Below, piece by piece: positions 8,039 to 16,665 of a DNA stretch of 64,000 nucleotides; position 1 is the first letter of the stretch, and every line of letters begins with the position of its first letter. The DNA is taken from the NCBI RefSeq assembly GCF_000725485.1, contig NZ_JOAG01000042.1:72899-136898 (forward strand), read 5' to 3'. Below the pieces are notes generated by a model, which worked only from the letters and a program-made list of their open reading frames with translations, did not search any database and was not told where the DNA came from. Both the position numbers and the translations under genes were made by a program. The stretch is from Nonomuraea candida. Lineage in GTDB: Bacteria > Actinomycetota > Actinomycetes > Streptosporangiales > Streptosporangiaceae.

Positions 8039-10260
8039 GCCTCCCTTACGAGCACGAGATCAAGACGCTGCTCGCCGCGGCCGGCGTGCCGGTGCCGCGC
8101 GGCGTCGTGGTGCCCTGCGACGGCTCCGGACCGAACGGCGACCGCGGACGCGACGCCCCGGCGCGCGACGGCTCCGGGACGCGCGGCGAGCGCGGGCGCG
8201 GCGGCTCCGGGACGGACGGCGAGCGCGGGCGCGGCGGCCCGGGGCGCGACGAGTTCGGGGCGGCCGGGGAGCTGGCGGGGCCGCTGGTGCTGAAGGCGTT
8301 CGGGCCGGGGCTGACGCACAAGTCCGAGGCCGGGGCGGTGGTGCTGGGGCTGTCGCACGAGGAGCTGCCCGCCGCGGCGGCCCGGATGCGGGAGCGGCTG
8401 GAGCCGGCCGGGTTCCTGGTCGAGGAGCAGGCCGCGCCCGGCGTCGAGCTGATCGTGGGGCTGGTGCGGGACCCGGCGTTCGGGCCGGTGCTGCTCGCCG
8501 GGCTGGGCGGCGTGTTCGCCGAGGCGCTGCGGGACACGGCGCTACGGCTCTGCCCGATCACCGAGCCGGACGCGCGGCGCATGCTGGCCTCGCTGCGCGG
8601 GGCGGCGGTGCTGGACGGCTGGCGCGGCGGGCCCGCCGTGGACGTGGCCGCCGTCGTCAAGGTGCTCATGGCGGTCGGCGGGGCCGGCGGGTTGTGGGAG
8701 CGGCTGGAGCTGGGCGAGTTCGAGCTGAACCCGATCATCGCCGGCCCGTCCGGCGCGATCGCGGTCGACGCCCGCTACCTCCCCGAACGTTCCGCCCCGC
8801 GCGGGAACGCCCCCTCCCGGACGGCGCGCACCGATCCGGACCGGAGCGAGCCCTCGCAGGCGACGCGGAGCGATCCCGGCCGGGCCGATCAGGGGCGGGA
8901 GACGGACTTCCTGCCGCTCTTCGAGCCGCGGGCGGTGGCCGTCGTCGGAGCGTCCACGTCGCGGCCGAACTTCGGGAACCTGTTCCTCGGCTTCTACCGG
9001 GACGCGGGCGTCCCCCTGGTCGCCGTGCACCCCACGGCGGAGGAGGTGGCCGGGGTGCCGGCCGTGCCCTCCCTGGCGCGGGCGGAGGCGGACTACGCGC
9101 TCGTGGCCGTGCCCGCCGGGCGCTGCGCCGAGGTGGTGCGGCAGGCGGGCGGGGTGCCGTTCGTGCAGGTGATGAGCGGCGGCTTCGGCGAGGCCGGGCG
9201 GCCGGAGCTGGAGGCGGAGCTGGTCGCGGCGGCCCGCGCGGCGGGGACGCGGCTGCTCGGGCCCAACTGCATGGGCGTGTACTGCCCCCGGGGCCGCCAG
9301 ACGTTCGTCGGCGGCGGCCTGGGACCGGCCGGGACGGTGGCGCTGATCTCGCAGAGCGGCGGCCTCGCGGGCGAGGTGATCAAGGTCGGGGAGCGGCGGG
9401 GGCTGGCGTTCAGCCGGGTCGTCACCGTCGGGAACGCGAGCGACGTCACCCCCGCCGAGCTGCTGCGCTGGCTGGCGGGCGACGCCGAGACGCGGGTGAT
9501 CGGCCTCTACCTGGAGGATCCGAGGGACGGGCGCGAGCTGTACGCGGCGCTGCGGGCCACGGACCTGCCCGTGGTGCTGCTGGCCGGCGGGCGCACCGCG
9601 CAGGGCCGCCGGGCGGCGGCCTCCCACACGGGCGGCCTGGTGAGCGACCGGCGCGTCTGGGAGGCGATGGCCGAGCAGGCGGGCGCGGCGCTGGTGTCCG
9701 CGCAGGACGACCTGATCGGGGCGCTGGCCTACTTCCAGGCGCACGGCGCGCGCGTCACCTCGGGGGACGGCGTGCTGGTGGTGGGGCCGAGCGGGGGCGC
9801 GAGCGTGCTGGCGGCGGACGCGTTCGACGGGGCCGGGGTGCGGCTCGACCCGCTGCCCGGCGACCGCCTGGACGCGCTGCGCGCGCTCGGGGTGGCGGCG
9901 GCGGGCAACCCGCTGGAGGTGCCGGTGGGGCCGCTGGGCCGGGCCGGGCTCGTGGCCGACGTGATCGGCGTGCTGGCGGGGCCGTACCGGGACGTGGTGG
10001 CGCACGTGAACGTCCAGGCCTTCTTCACGTACGGGGACGCCGCCGAGCCCCTGTACGCCTACGCGCGGGCGCTGGCCGGAGCCCAGGCCGCGCGGCCGGG
10101 CGTCAGGATCACCCTCGTCACCAGGAACGGCGAGTGCGCGCCCGCCGGCGTGGCGGACGAGGTCGGCCGGATCGCGGCGGAGGCGGGCATCCCCGTCTAC
10201 CGCTCCATGGAGGCGGCCGCCGTGGCCGTCGCGGCAGGAGGACGTCATGGGGTTGCTTGA
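8035..10260 (+). CDS. ADP-forming acyl-CoA synthetase-like protein, ATP-grasp followed by CoA-ligase domains
   Basis: 741 aa. Residues about 1-250 are the ATP-grasp (beta) module (VLKAFGPGLTHKSEAGAV, GVELIVGLVRDPAFGPVLLAG, ELNPIIAG). Residues about 295-740 are the CoA-binding (VAVVGAST) and succinyl-CoA-ligase alpha modules, with phospho-His H531 in AAASHTGGLVSD. The domain order is beta then alpha, opposite to many fused family members. A low-complexity Gly/Arg/Asp block (residues about 29-75, imperfect repeats of SGTRGERGRGG type) splits the ATP-grasp N-terminus, and a second Ser/Arg/Asp-rich linker joins the halves. GTG start overlaps the ligase stop. It interconverts acyl-CoA and acid with ATP; the substrate is unknown. 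Confidence 0.9.
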   Translation: MSLPYEHEIKTLLAAAGVPVPRGVVVPCDGSGPNGDRGRDAPARDGSGTRGERGRGGSGTDGERGRGGPGRDEFGAAGELAGPLVLKAFGPGLTHKSEAGAVVLGLSHEELPAAAARMRERLEPAGFLVEEQAAPGVELIVGLVRDPAFGPVLLAGLGGVFAEALRDTALRLCPITEPDARRMLASLRGAAVLDGWRGGPAVDVAAVVKVLMAVGGAGGLWERLELGEFELNPIIAGPSGAIAVDARYLPERSAPRGNAPSRTARTDPDRSEPSQATRSDPGRADQGRETDFLPLFEPRAVAVVGASTSRPNFGNLFLGFYRDAGVPLVAVHPTAEEVAGVPAVPSLARAEADYALVAVPAGRCAEVVRQAGGVPFVQVMSGGFGEAGRPELEAELVAAARAAGTRLLGPNCMGVYCPRGRQTFVGGGLGPAGTVALISQSGGLAGEVIKVGERRGLAFSRVVTVGNASDVTPAELLRWLAGDAETRVIGLYLEDPRDGRELYAALRATDLPVVLLAGGRTAQGRRAAASHTGGLVSDRRVWEAMAEQAGAALVSAQDDLIGALAYFQAHGARVTSGDGVLVVGPSGGASVLAADAFDGAGVRLDPLPGDRLDALRALGVAAAGNPLEVPVGPLGRAGLVADVIGVLAGPYRDVVAHVNVQAFFTYGDAAEPLYAYARALAGAQAARPGVRITLVTRNGECAPAGVADEVGRIAAEAGIPVYRSMEAAAVAVAAGGRHGVA
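8121..8250 (+). repeat. Imperfect in-frame repeats in the ATP-grasp domain gene
   Basis: About four imperfect 30-36 bp units of GACGGCTCCGG...GGCGAGCGCGG type encode a Gly/Arg/Asp-rich insertion between two conserved ATP-grasp blocks. Confidence 0.75.
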
Positions 10261-10996
10261 CGGCAAGGTCGCGCTGATCACCGGCGGGGCGCGGGGCATG
10301 GGCGCCGCGCACGTGCGCCTGTTCCTGGAGGAGGGGGCGCGGGTGGTGTTCGGGGACGTGCTGGAGGAGGAGGGCGAGGCGCTGGCGAAGGAGACGGGGG
10401 CGACGTTCGTGCGTCATGACGTGACGAGCCCCCGGGAGTGGGAGCGGGCCGTGGGGACGGCCGGGGAGGCGTACGGCAGGCTCGACGTGCTGGTCAACAA
10501 CGCCGGAATCCTGAAATATGGGCGTATCGCCGACATGTCGCTCGAAGACTTCGACCGGGTGATCGGCGTGAACCTCCGGGGGACGTGGCTGGGGATCAAG
10601 TCGGTCATCGAGCCGATGAAGGCGGCCGGGCGCGGCTCGATCGTGAACATCTCCTCCATCGAGGGCTACATCGGGGCGGAGGGGCTGTCGGCGTACGCGG
10701 GGTCGAAGTTCGGCGTGCGCGGCGTCACCAAGTCGGCGGCGCGGGAGCTGGCCAGGTTCAAGATCCGGGTGAACTCCGTGCACCCCGGCGCGATCAACAC
10801 CTCGATGGTCAAGGACCCGGACCTGATGAAGGAGGTCGACGCCGACGCCTTCGTGAAGTCCATGGTCATCAAGCGCTTCGCCAAGCCTGTCGAGGTCTCG
10901 CACGTGGTGGCGTTCCTGGCTTCGGACCGGGCCGGCTACTGCACGGGCAGCGAGTTCACGGTGGACGGCGGCCTGCTGACCGGCGCAGGATACTGA
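10247..10996 (+). CDS. SDR-family oxidoreductase
   Basis: 249 aa. TGGARGMG at residues 12-19, FGDVLEEEG (Asp after strand 2, so NAD is likely), NNAG, catalytic Ser in NISSIEG, YAGSK, and the ending GSEFTVDGGLLTGAGY. It resembles bacterial 3-alpha/20-beta-hydroxysteroid and glucose 1-dehydrogenases, but the substrate cannot be set from sequence. ATG at 10247 lies within the end of the upstream gene (14-bp overlap) after GCAGGAGGAC. It is the last gene of the kinase-to-SDR run. Confidence 0.93.
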   Translation: MGLLDGKVALITGGARGMGAAHVRLFLEEGARVVFGDVLEEEGEALAKETGATFVRHDVTSPREWERAVGTAGEAYGRLDVLVNNAGILKYGRIADMSLEDFDRVIGVNLRGTWLGIKSVIEPMKAAGRGSIVNISSIEGYIGAEGLSAYAGSKFGVRGVTKSAARELARFKIRVNSVHPGAINTSMVKDPDLMKEVDADAFVKSMVIKRFAKPVEVSHVVAFLASDRAGYCTGSEFTVDGGLLTGAGY

Positions 10997-11258
10997 GATC
11001 TCACCCAAAGGTAGATCTTTTAGCGTTAAACCACCCAACCTTGGACATCTCTGGCAACATCACTGACCTGCGGTTCCTCACCCGAGAGAGGCATGGGCCT
11101 TCTTGGGGCGTGCGTGAGCTGGGGTTACGACCAGATAACATCACTCATCACGGAAGACGACAGGTCTCCGGTTTTGTCACACAAGTCCCCGGGTTCCCTC
11201 CTGACCCGGTGCTGCGTGGATAAACCCGGTCTTGCCCGGAAGGTTCCCCCATACTTCC
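10997..11258 (+). other. 262-bp leader before the CHAP gene, no gene seen
   Basis: Noticeably lower GC than its surroundings. It contains a repeated AGATCT near 10999 and 11013 and several short inverted repeats. No convincing ORF with an RBS. The length fits a long 5' untranslated region for the CHAP gene; I could not fit it to a riboswitch class. Confidence 0.4.
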
Positions 11259-13463
11259 ATGACGCCAGAGATCCAGAAGTACATCGAACTGCTCGAGAGC
11301 CAGCTCGGCTACTCGGAGAAGGCCGGAGCGTACACCAAGTTCGGCGACTGGTACGGCAAGAACGTCGAGTTCGACGCCGACTACAGCTCCGCGCCGTGGT
11401 GCGACATGTACCTCTCATGGGCCGCGCACAAGCTCGGCTACGAGGAGTGGATCGGCCAGTTCGCGTGGACGGTCGCGCACGCGAAGTGGTTCAAGGAGCA
11501 GGGCGCCTGGGGGAAGAAGCCCCAGGTCGGAGCCCTCGTCTTCTACGACTGGAGCGGCTCGAACGACATCGACCGCATCGACCACGTCGGCATCGTCACC
11601 CGGGTCGAGGGCGACACGATCTACACGATCGAGGGCAACATCGACGGGGGCGTCGCCAAGCGCAAGGAGCGCGACACCAGCAAGGTGGTCGGCTACGGCT
11701 ACCCGCAGCGCGTCAAGGAGCGGCTCGACAGGGCGGCGGCGAAGAAGAAGGCCGAGAAGCAGGCGTCCTCGCCCGGCGGGCCCGGCGGTGAGGTTGGCAC
11801 GCTCCAGATCCCGGAGGAGTCGCTCAGCTCGCTGATCCCCCGGGCCGACGCGGGCCCCGCCCCCCGGATCCCGCTGGCCGGCGAGCATCTCCGCTCCCAG
11901 GACCCCACGCGCGAGGCGACCGGCGCCCAGGGTCAGGTGGAGGGCCAGACCCCCGGCCAGACCCAGGGGCAGCCCCAGCCCGGCTCCTCGGACAAGACCT
12001 CCGGCTCCGCCTCCCAGCGGAAGAGCCACTCCGACGCCACCGCGCAGTCGCCCGCCACCTCGGGCGCCGGCTCCTCCTCCAAGTCGCACGCCACCCGGGG
12101 CTCCGACTCCGCCACCGCTTCCGGCTCCCACTCAGCCTCGGCCCCGAACTCCACCTCGGCCAAGCAGGGCCCGCGGACGGCGGCCTCCGCCGCCCCCGGC
12201 ACGGCCACGAAGGGCAAGCACGCCAAGCCCTCCACGGCCGACACCGAGGAGGCCACCACCGAGCCCCTCCCCACGCTCACCGACGCCTCCGCCACCGGAC
12301 CGCTGTCGGCCATCGACTCGCCGACGCTGGTCGGCTCGGCCCTGGTCGCCGCCCTCGCGCTGCTCGCCGTGGCCAAGACCCGCCGCCTGCGCCTGAGCCC
12401 GGTGGGCGCCACGGCCGGCAAGCCCGCCAAGACTCCGCGCCCGTCCCGGGCCAAGGGCCGCCGCCGCCGTGGCAGGACGGCCGAGGTCCCGGCGCCCCCG
12501 TCCCACCGCCGCGACGCCGACCGCCGCCCGGCCACCACCGAGCGCCGCGACGCCGACCGCCGCCACCTCGACACCCCCGAGCGCCGCTACCTGGACACGA
12601 GCGAGCGCCGCAACGCGGTCGAGCTCCAGGAGACCGCCGAGCGTCTGGCCACGTCGGCCGCCCTGCGCTCGCTCGCCGCCTCGGAGGCCGCCCGGCCCGC
12701 CGGCGCCAGGCACCGCAGGCTCCCCCTCGACACCAGGCCCTTCGACCTGGCCACGGACACCACCCGCCACCACGCCGCGGACCACCACGCCGCGGACCAC
12801 CGCGCCCCGGGCGCCCCCGCCACGGGCCACCCCACCTTCGACCACCGCACCGCCGACCACCGCACCCCGGGCCGCCGCACCCCGGACCCCGCCTTCGGCA
12901 GCCGGCCCTACGAGCCGGACTTCGACCGCACCCGCTTCACGTTCACGGACGAGACGGGCCCCATGGAACGCCTCACGTTCACGGACGAGACAGGCCCGCT
13001 GGAGCGCCTGACCTTCACGGACGAGACCGGCCCCATGGAGCGCCTGACCTTCACGGACGAGACGGGGCCGCTGGAGGTCGTGCTCGACACGGGCCCGCTG
13101 CGGCGCGTCGTCGACACCGCCCCCTTCGAACGCATCGTCATCCCGGGCGCGAGCAGCGCGTTCGACGCCTTCGCCCCGCCCATGAGCCGGCGCGGCGGCG
13201 ACGGCGGCGACCTCCTCGGCACCCCCGTGCCCGCCTCCGGGACCGGGTACCGGGGCCGCCGGCGGCGTCACTCGGCCGAGGAGCGCAACGCGTTCTCCCC
13301 CGACCTCCCGCTCCGGGGCCGCCGCCACCGCCGTACGGACGCCGAGCCCCTCCAGCAGCACGACACCGCCCTCCGGGGCCGCCGCCACCGGCGCGGCCAC
13401 CCCGAGGACGAGCACCGCCTCGTCGGCGCGGGCAGCACGGAGCGAGGCCGCCACCGCGCCTGA
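11259..13463 (+). CDS. CHAP-domain membrane protein with repetitive C-terminal region
   Basis: 734 aa. The N-terminal CHAP amidase/peptidase domain has catalytic Cys48 in APWCDMYLSWAA and His109 in RIDHVGIVTRV. No signal peptide precedes it. After a Ser/Thr/Gln-rich stretch (about 190-350) there is one hydrophobic span (about 357-374, LVGSALVAALALLAVA) followed by Arg/Lys-rich sequence. By the positive-inside rule the CHAP domain would be outside and the long Arg/His/Asp-rich tail inside. The tail has four 12-residue repeats (LTFTDETGPMER type, residues 560-607) and GRRHRR motifs. The start is ATG 11259 (MTPEIQKYIELLESQLGY, the usual CHAP-protein beginning); TTG 11232 is an alternative. Probable peptidoglycan hydrolase; the role of the tail is unknown. 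Confidence 0.85.
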   Translation: MTPEIQKYIELLESQLGYSEKAGAYTKFGDWYGKNVEFDADYSSAPWCDMYLSWAAHKLGYEEWIGQFAWTVAHAKWFKEQGAWGKKPQVGALVFYDWSGSNDIDRIDHVGIVTRVEGDTIYTIEGNIDGGVAKRKERDTSKVVGYGYPQRVKERLDRAAAKKKAEKQASSPGGPGGEVGTLQIPEESLSSLIPRADAGPAPRIPLAGEHLRSQDPTREATGAQGQVEGQTPGQTQGQPQPGSSDKTSGSASQRKSHSDATAQSPATSGAGSSSKSHATRGSDSATASGSHSASAPNSTSAKQGPRTAASAAPGTATKGKHAKPSTADTEEATTEPLPTLTDASATGPLSAIDSPTLVGSALVAALALLAVAKTRRLRLSPVGATAGKPAKTPRPSRAKGRRRRGRTAEVPAPPSHRRDADRRPATTERRDADRRHLDTPERRYLDTSERRNAVELQETAERLATSAALRSLAASEAARPAGARHRRLPLDTRPFDLATDTTRHHAADHHAADHRAPGAPATGHPTFDHRTADHRTPGRRTPDPAFGSRPYEPDFDRTRFTFTDETGPMERLTFTDETGPLERLTFTDETGPMERLTFTDETGPLEVVLDTGPLRRVVDTAPFERIVIPGASSAFDAFAPPMSRRGGDGGDLLGTPVPASGTGYRGRRRRHSAEERNAFSPDLPLRGRRHRRTDAEPLQQHDTALRGRRHRRGHPEDEHRLVGAGSTERGRHRA
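12936..13079 (+). repeat. 36-bp tandem repeat x4 in the CHAP gene
   Basis: Four 36-bp units starting at 12936, 12972, 13008 and 13044, in frame, encoding (F/L)TFTDETGP(M/L)E(R/V) blocks. Confidence 0.9.
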
Positions 13464-13500
13464 CCCATCCCGGGACCGTGACCACCGCAGGCGGGTGGGA

Positions 13501-14331
13501 TCACGGCTCCGGGGCGTGGCCGAGGCCGTGGTCGGCGGCGAAGGCGGCCAGGCGGGAGACGGCGTCCCGGCTGCGGGTCCAGGGGCGTACGATCAGGCGC
13601 TCCACCCCGAGCGCCGCCCAGGCGGGCACCTCGTCGGGGTCGGCCAGCGCGTACGCGTGGGCGGTCACCGGCACGCCCGTGCCGAGCCGTTCGAGCTGCG
13701 GCCGGATCGAGTCGATGGTGTGCGGCATGCTGATCCAGCCGTCGCAGAGCCGTGCCGCCCGGCGCAGGGCGGCGGGCGACTCCCCGCCCGCCAGGACGGG
13801 CAGGCGCGGTTGGACCGGCTTGGGCTCGAAGGCCACCTCCCGGAAGGAGTAGAAGCGGCCGGTGTGGGAGACCACGGGCTCGCTCCAGAGCCGCCTGACC
13901 ACCTCGATCGCCTCGTCCAGCCGCGCTCCCCTGCTCTCGAAGGGCACCCCGGCCGCGTCCCACTCGCCCCGGTACCAGCCCGCGCCGACGCCGCAGATGG
14001 CCCGTCCCGACGAGACCACGTCGAGGGTGGCGAACGCGCGGGCCGACACGAACGGGTGGCGCAGGGCGAGGAGCTGCACCGCCGTGCCCAGCCGGACCCG
14101 GGAGGTGAGGGCGGCCAGCCAGCACAGGTACGCGGGCGCGTCGAACAGCGGCGTCTCCGGCCTGATCCCCGGATCGGACGCGCCCGGATAGACGGCCAGG
14201 GACAGGTCGGTGGCGAAGACGAGGTGCTCGGGCAGCCACACCGACTCGAACCCCAGCTCGTCGGCCGCCACCGCCACGTCCTTCCAGGCGTCGGGGTGCA
14301 GGAGGCCGAGGGGAACCCCGAACTTCATCAT
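13501..14331 (-). CDS. LLM-class F420-dependent oxidoreductase
   Basis: 276 aa luciferase-like monooxygenase fold. FGVPLGLLHPDAWKDVAVAADELGFESVWLPEH opens it in pieces typical of F420-dependent members; VRLGTAVQLLALRHPF, SSGRAICGVGAGWYRGEWDAAGV and FEPKPVQPRLPVLAGG segments follow. It reduces or oxidises an unsaturated substrate using F420 or flavin. ATG at 14331 overlaps the acyl-CoA dehydrogenase stop by four bases (ATGA), so the gene is co-translated with it. A role as double-bond reductase in the acyl-CoA pathway is plausible inference. Confidence 0.92.
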   Translation of the reverse strand: MMKFGVPLGLLHPDAWKDVAVAADELGFESVWLPEHLVFATDLSLAVYPGASDPGIRPETPLFDAPAYLCWLAALTSRVRLGTAVQLLALRHPFVSARAFATLDVVSSGRAICGVGAGWYRGEWDAAGVPFESRGARLDEAIEVVRRLWSEPVVSHTGRFYSFREVAFEPKPVQPRLPVLAGGESPAALRRAARLCDGWISMPHTIDSIRPQLERLGTGVPVTAHAYALADPDEVPAWAALGVERLIVRPWTRSRDAVSRLAAFAADHGLGHAPEP

Positions 14332-15425
14332 GGCCACCTGCTCGGGTGGCCGTCGACGATCGCGGTGCGCAGGCGTTCGCGGTGGGCGGCGGTGGTGCCG
14401 TACGCGGCGGCCAGCGACCAGGCGCGGGCCAGCCAGAACCGCAGGTCCAGCTCCTCGGTGTAGCCGATCGCGCCATGGATCTGCAGCGCCGCCCGCGCCG
14501 CCGCGGCGGCGGCCTCCCCCGCGGCCACCTTGGCGGCACTCGCGTCCCGCTCCGCGCCCGCGTCCCGCTCCCCACCCGCGTCCCGCTCCGCGCCCGCATC
14601 CCGCTCCCCACCCGCGTCCCGCTCCGCGCCCGCATCCCGCTCCCCACCCGCGTCCCGCTCCGCGCCCGCATCCCGCTCCGCACCGGCGTCCCGTGCCGAC
14701 GCGGCATCCGAGGAGAGGGCCGCGCGGTGGACCAGGGGGGCCGCGAACTCCACCGCCACGGCCACGTCGGCGAGCTGGTGCTTGACGGCCTGGAACGAGC
14801 CGATGGGCGCGCCGAACTGGGTGCGCGCCCGCGCGTACGCGACCGTGACCGACAGCAGCTCCCTGGCGACGCCGACGAGCTGGGCGGCGGTCGCCACCGT
14901 GGCCGCCCGCACGGCGGGCCCGGCGGGCCCGGCGAGGTCCTCGGACTCGTCGAAGCCCACCTCGAACAGCGGCCGGCACGGGTCCACGCCGGGCCGGGCC
15001 GCCGCCCGCAGCGACCGGGCCGGGACCAGCCGCGCCCCGCCCTCCCGCACCACCACGAGCAGGTCGGCCAGGTCGGCGTCGGCCGCGTACGCCTGCCCGG
15101 GCGGCAGCGCCGCGACGCACACCGAGCCGGTGGCCAGCTTGGGCACCCCGGCCGGGAGGTACGGCGCCAGCACGGCCGTCTCCACGACCGGCCCCGGCAG
15201 GCACGCCCGCCCGGTCTCCTCCAGCGCCGGCAGCACGTCGGTCAGCCCGAGCCCCAGCCCGTCGGCCTCGGGCGGCAGCAGCAGCCCGAAGAACCCGAGC
15301 GCGGCCAGCTGCTCCCAGGCCGGCCGCCGCTCGGTCCGCAGCGCGGCGGGCGGGCAGTGGTCGCGCAGCACGTCCCGCACGGTCGCGCCCAGCGCGAGCT
15401 GCTCGCCGGTGAAGGCGAAGTTCAT
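14328..15425 (-). CDS. Acyl-CoA dehydrogenase, smaller partner, with repeat insertion
   Basis: 365 aa. N-terminal helices (FAFTGEQLALGATVRDVL), ARTQFGAPIGSFQAVKHQLAD and LQIHGAIGYTEELDLRFWLARA are standard C-terminal acyl-CoA dehydrogenase motifs. The usual catalytic Glu is not evident, as in the smaller partner of heteromeric (ChsE/FadE-type) enzymes. Between two C-terminal helices is an approximately 50-residue block of alternating AERDAG and GERDAG units. ATG 15425 was preferred; GTG 15434 is possible. It lies 85 bp after the other dehydrogenase gene on the same strand, consistent with a heteromeric complex oxidising a bulky acyl-CoA (inference). Confidence 0.9.
   Translation of the reverse strand: MNFAFTGEQLALGATVRDVLRDHCPPAALRTERRPAWEQLAALGFFGLLLPPEADGLGLGLTDVLPALEETGRACLPGPVVETAVLAPYLPAGVPKLATGSVCVAALPPGQAYAADADLADLLVVVREGGARLVPARSLRAAARPGVDPCRPLFEVGFDESEDLAGPAGPAVRAATVATAAQLVGVARELLSVTVAYARARTQFGAPIGSFQAVKHQLADVAVAVEFAAPLVHRAALSSDAASARDAGAERDAGAERDAGGERDAGAERDAGGERDAGAERDAGGERDAGAERDASAAKVAAGEAAAAAARAALQIHGAIGYTEELDLRFWLARAWSLAAAYGTTAAHRERLRTAIVDGHPSRWP
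14542..14697 (-). repeat. 18/36-bp tandem repeat in the acyl-CoA dehydrogenase gene
   Basis: About nine 18-bp units of GCGTCCCGCTCC(G/C)C(G/A)CCC type, alternating to give a 36-bp super-period, all in frame. Confidence 0.9.
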
Positions 15426-15510
15426 CCCGGACACCCCCGCTCCCCCGCCGAACCGGCCGCGACAGAGCCAAGACCGCCGCCCGCACCCGCGCCAGGGCAG
15501 GGAGCGGGGC

Positions 15511-16614
15511 TCATCGCGGCAGTCCCAGGACGCGTTCGGCGACGATGTTGCGCTGGATCTCGTTGGTGCCCGCGTAGATGGGCCCCGCCAGCGAGAACAG
15601 GAACCCGTCCAGCCATCCGGCCGTCCCCGCCCGGTCCCCCAGCAGCTCCATGGCCAGGGCGTGCATGCGCAGGTCCAGCTCCGACCAGAAGAGCTTGCCG
15701 AGGCTGGCGGCGGCGCCGATCTCCTCCCCCGCCGCGATGCGCCGCGCGACCCCGAACGTGTGCAGCCGGTACGCCTCCGCCGCCACCCAGCACCTGGCGG
15801 CCCGATCGGCCAGGGCCGGGTCGGCGGCGTCGCGGGCCAGCGCCACGAGCCGGTCGGCGGTGGCCAGGAAGCGTCCGGGGCTGCGCAGGGTCAGGCCGCG
15901 CTCGGAGGAGGTGGTGGCCATCGCGATGCGCCAGCCGTCGCCCTCCCGGCCGAGCACCATCGACTCGGGCACGTACACGCCGTCGAAGCGCAGCTCGGCG
16001 AAGCCCGGCAGCCCGTCGAGCTGCGCGATGGGCCGCACGGCGACGCCGGTCATGGGGAACATGAAGTACGTCAGCCCCTTGTGCCGGGCGCCCGAGGTGC
16101 GGAAGAGGCCGAACCCGTGGGTGGCGTACGCGGCCCGCGAGCTCCACGTCTTGTGCCCGTACAGCCGCCAGCCGCCGGGCGCGGGCTCGGCGCGGGAGGT
16201 CAGGGCGGCCAGGTCGCTGCCGGCCTCGGGCTCCGACCAGGCCTGCGCCCACACGTCCGTGCCGCCGGCCATGGCGGGCAGCAGGCGGGCGCGCTGCTCG
16301 GGGGTGCCGAACCGCAGGAGGGACGGGCCCAGCAGGAAGATCCCGTTCTGGGTGACGCGGGCGGGGCAGCCGGCGGCCCAGTACTCCTCCTCGAAGATCA
16401 GCCATTCGACGAGGGAGGCGCCGCGCCCGCCGTACTCCTCGGGCCAGGAGACGACCGACAGCCGCGCGCCGGCCAGCTCCGCCTCCCAGGCGCGGTGCGC
16501 GGCGAAGCCCTCGGGGGTGTCCATGGACGGGAGCGGCGGCGGCGCGTGGGCGCCGAGCCACTCGCGAACCTCGGCGCGGAAGTCCCGCTCGGCCGGGGAG
16601 AAGTCGAGATCCAC
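15511..16614 (-). CDS. Acyl-CoA dehydrogenase, larger partner
   Basis: 367 aa. VDLDFSPAERDFRAEVREWL start, WPEEYGGRGAS, QAWSEPEAGSDLAAL (FAD/substrate loop), GHKTWSS, and GTNEIQRNIVAERVLGLPR at the C-terminus. This is the actinobacterial FadE/ChsE type often paired with a smaller homologue, here the next gene. GTG 16614 was chosen because a TAGGTT -10 hexamer ends exactly 7 nt upstream and there is no Shine-Dalgarno, suggesting a leaderless message; GTG 16620 is an alternative. Shared operator copy 3 abuts it. Confidence 0.93.
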   Translation of the reverse strand: MDLDFSPAERDFRAEVREWLGAHAPPPLPSMDTPEGFAAHRAWEAELAGARLSVVSWPEEYGGRGASLVEWLIFEEEYWAAGCPARVTQNGIFLLGPSLLRFGTPEQRARLLPAMAGGTDVWAQAWSEPEAGSDLAALTSRAEPAPGGWRLYGHKTWSSRAAYATHGFGLFRTSGARHKGLTYFMFPMTGVAVRPIAQLDGLPGFAELRFDGVYVPESMVLGREGDGWRIAMATTSSERGLTLRSPGRFLATADRLVALARDAADPALADRAARCWVAAEAYRLHTFGVARRIAAGEEIGAAASLGKLFWSELDLRMHALAMELLGDRAGTAGWLDGFLFSLAGPIYAGTNEIQRNIVAERVLGLPR

Positions 16615-16624
16615 GATCACCAAC

Positions 16625-16638
16625 CTAGCGCACGCTTG
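16625..16638. promoter_or_regulatory. Shared operator copy 3: CTAGC-GCAC-GCTTG
   Basis: Within an 18-bp imperfect palindrome (16623-16640) between the acyl-CoA dehydrogenase operon and the divergent PucR-like gene. It overlaps the presumed -10 TAGGTT (minus strand, 16627-16622), so a bound repressor would block initiation. Confidence 0.65.
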
Positions 16639-16665
16639 GTGGAGGTGCCAGGCTACTCTGTCGTC

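Noticed and set aside
10997..11258. Possible c-di-AMP (ydaO-type) riboswitch before the CHAP gene, a common arrangement for actinomycete cell-wall hydrolases.
   Set aside because: I could not find the conserved core blocks of that class. The region is long and structured but unassigned.
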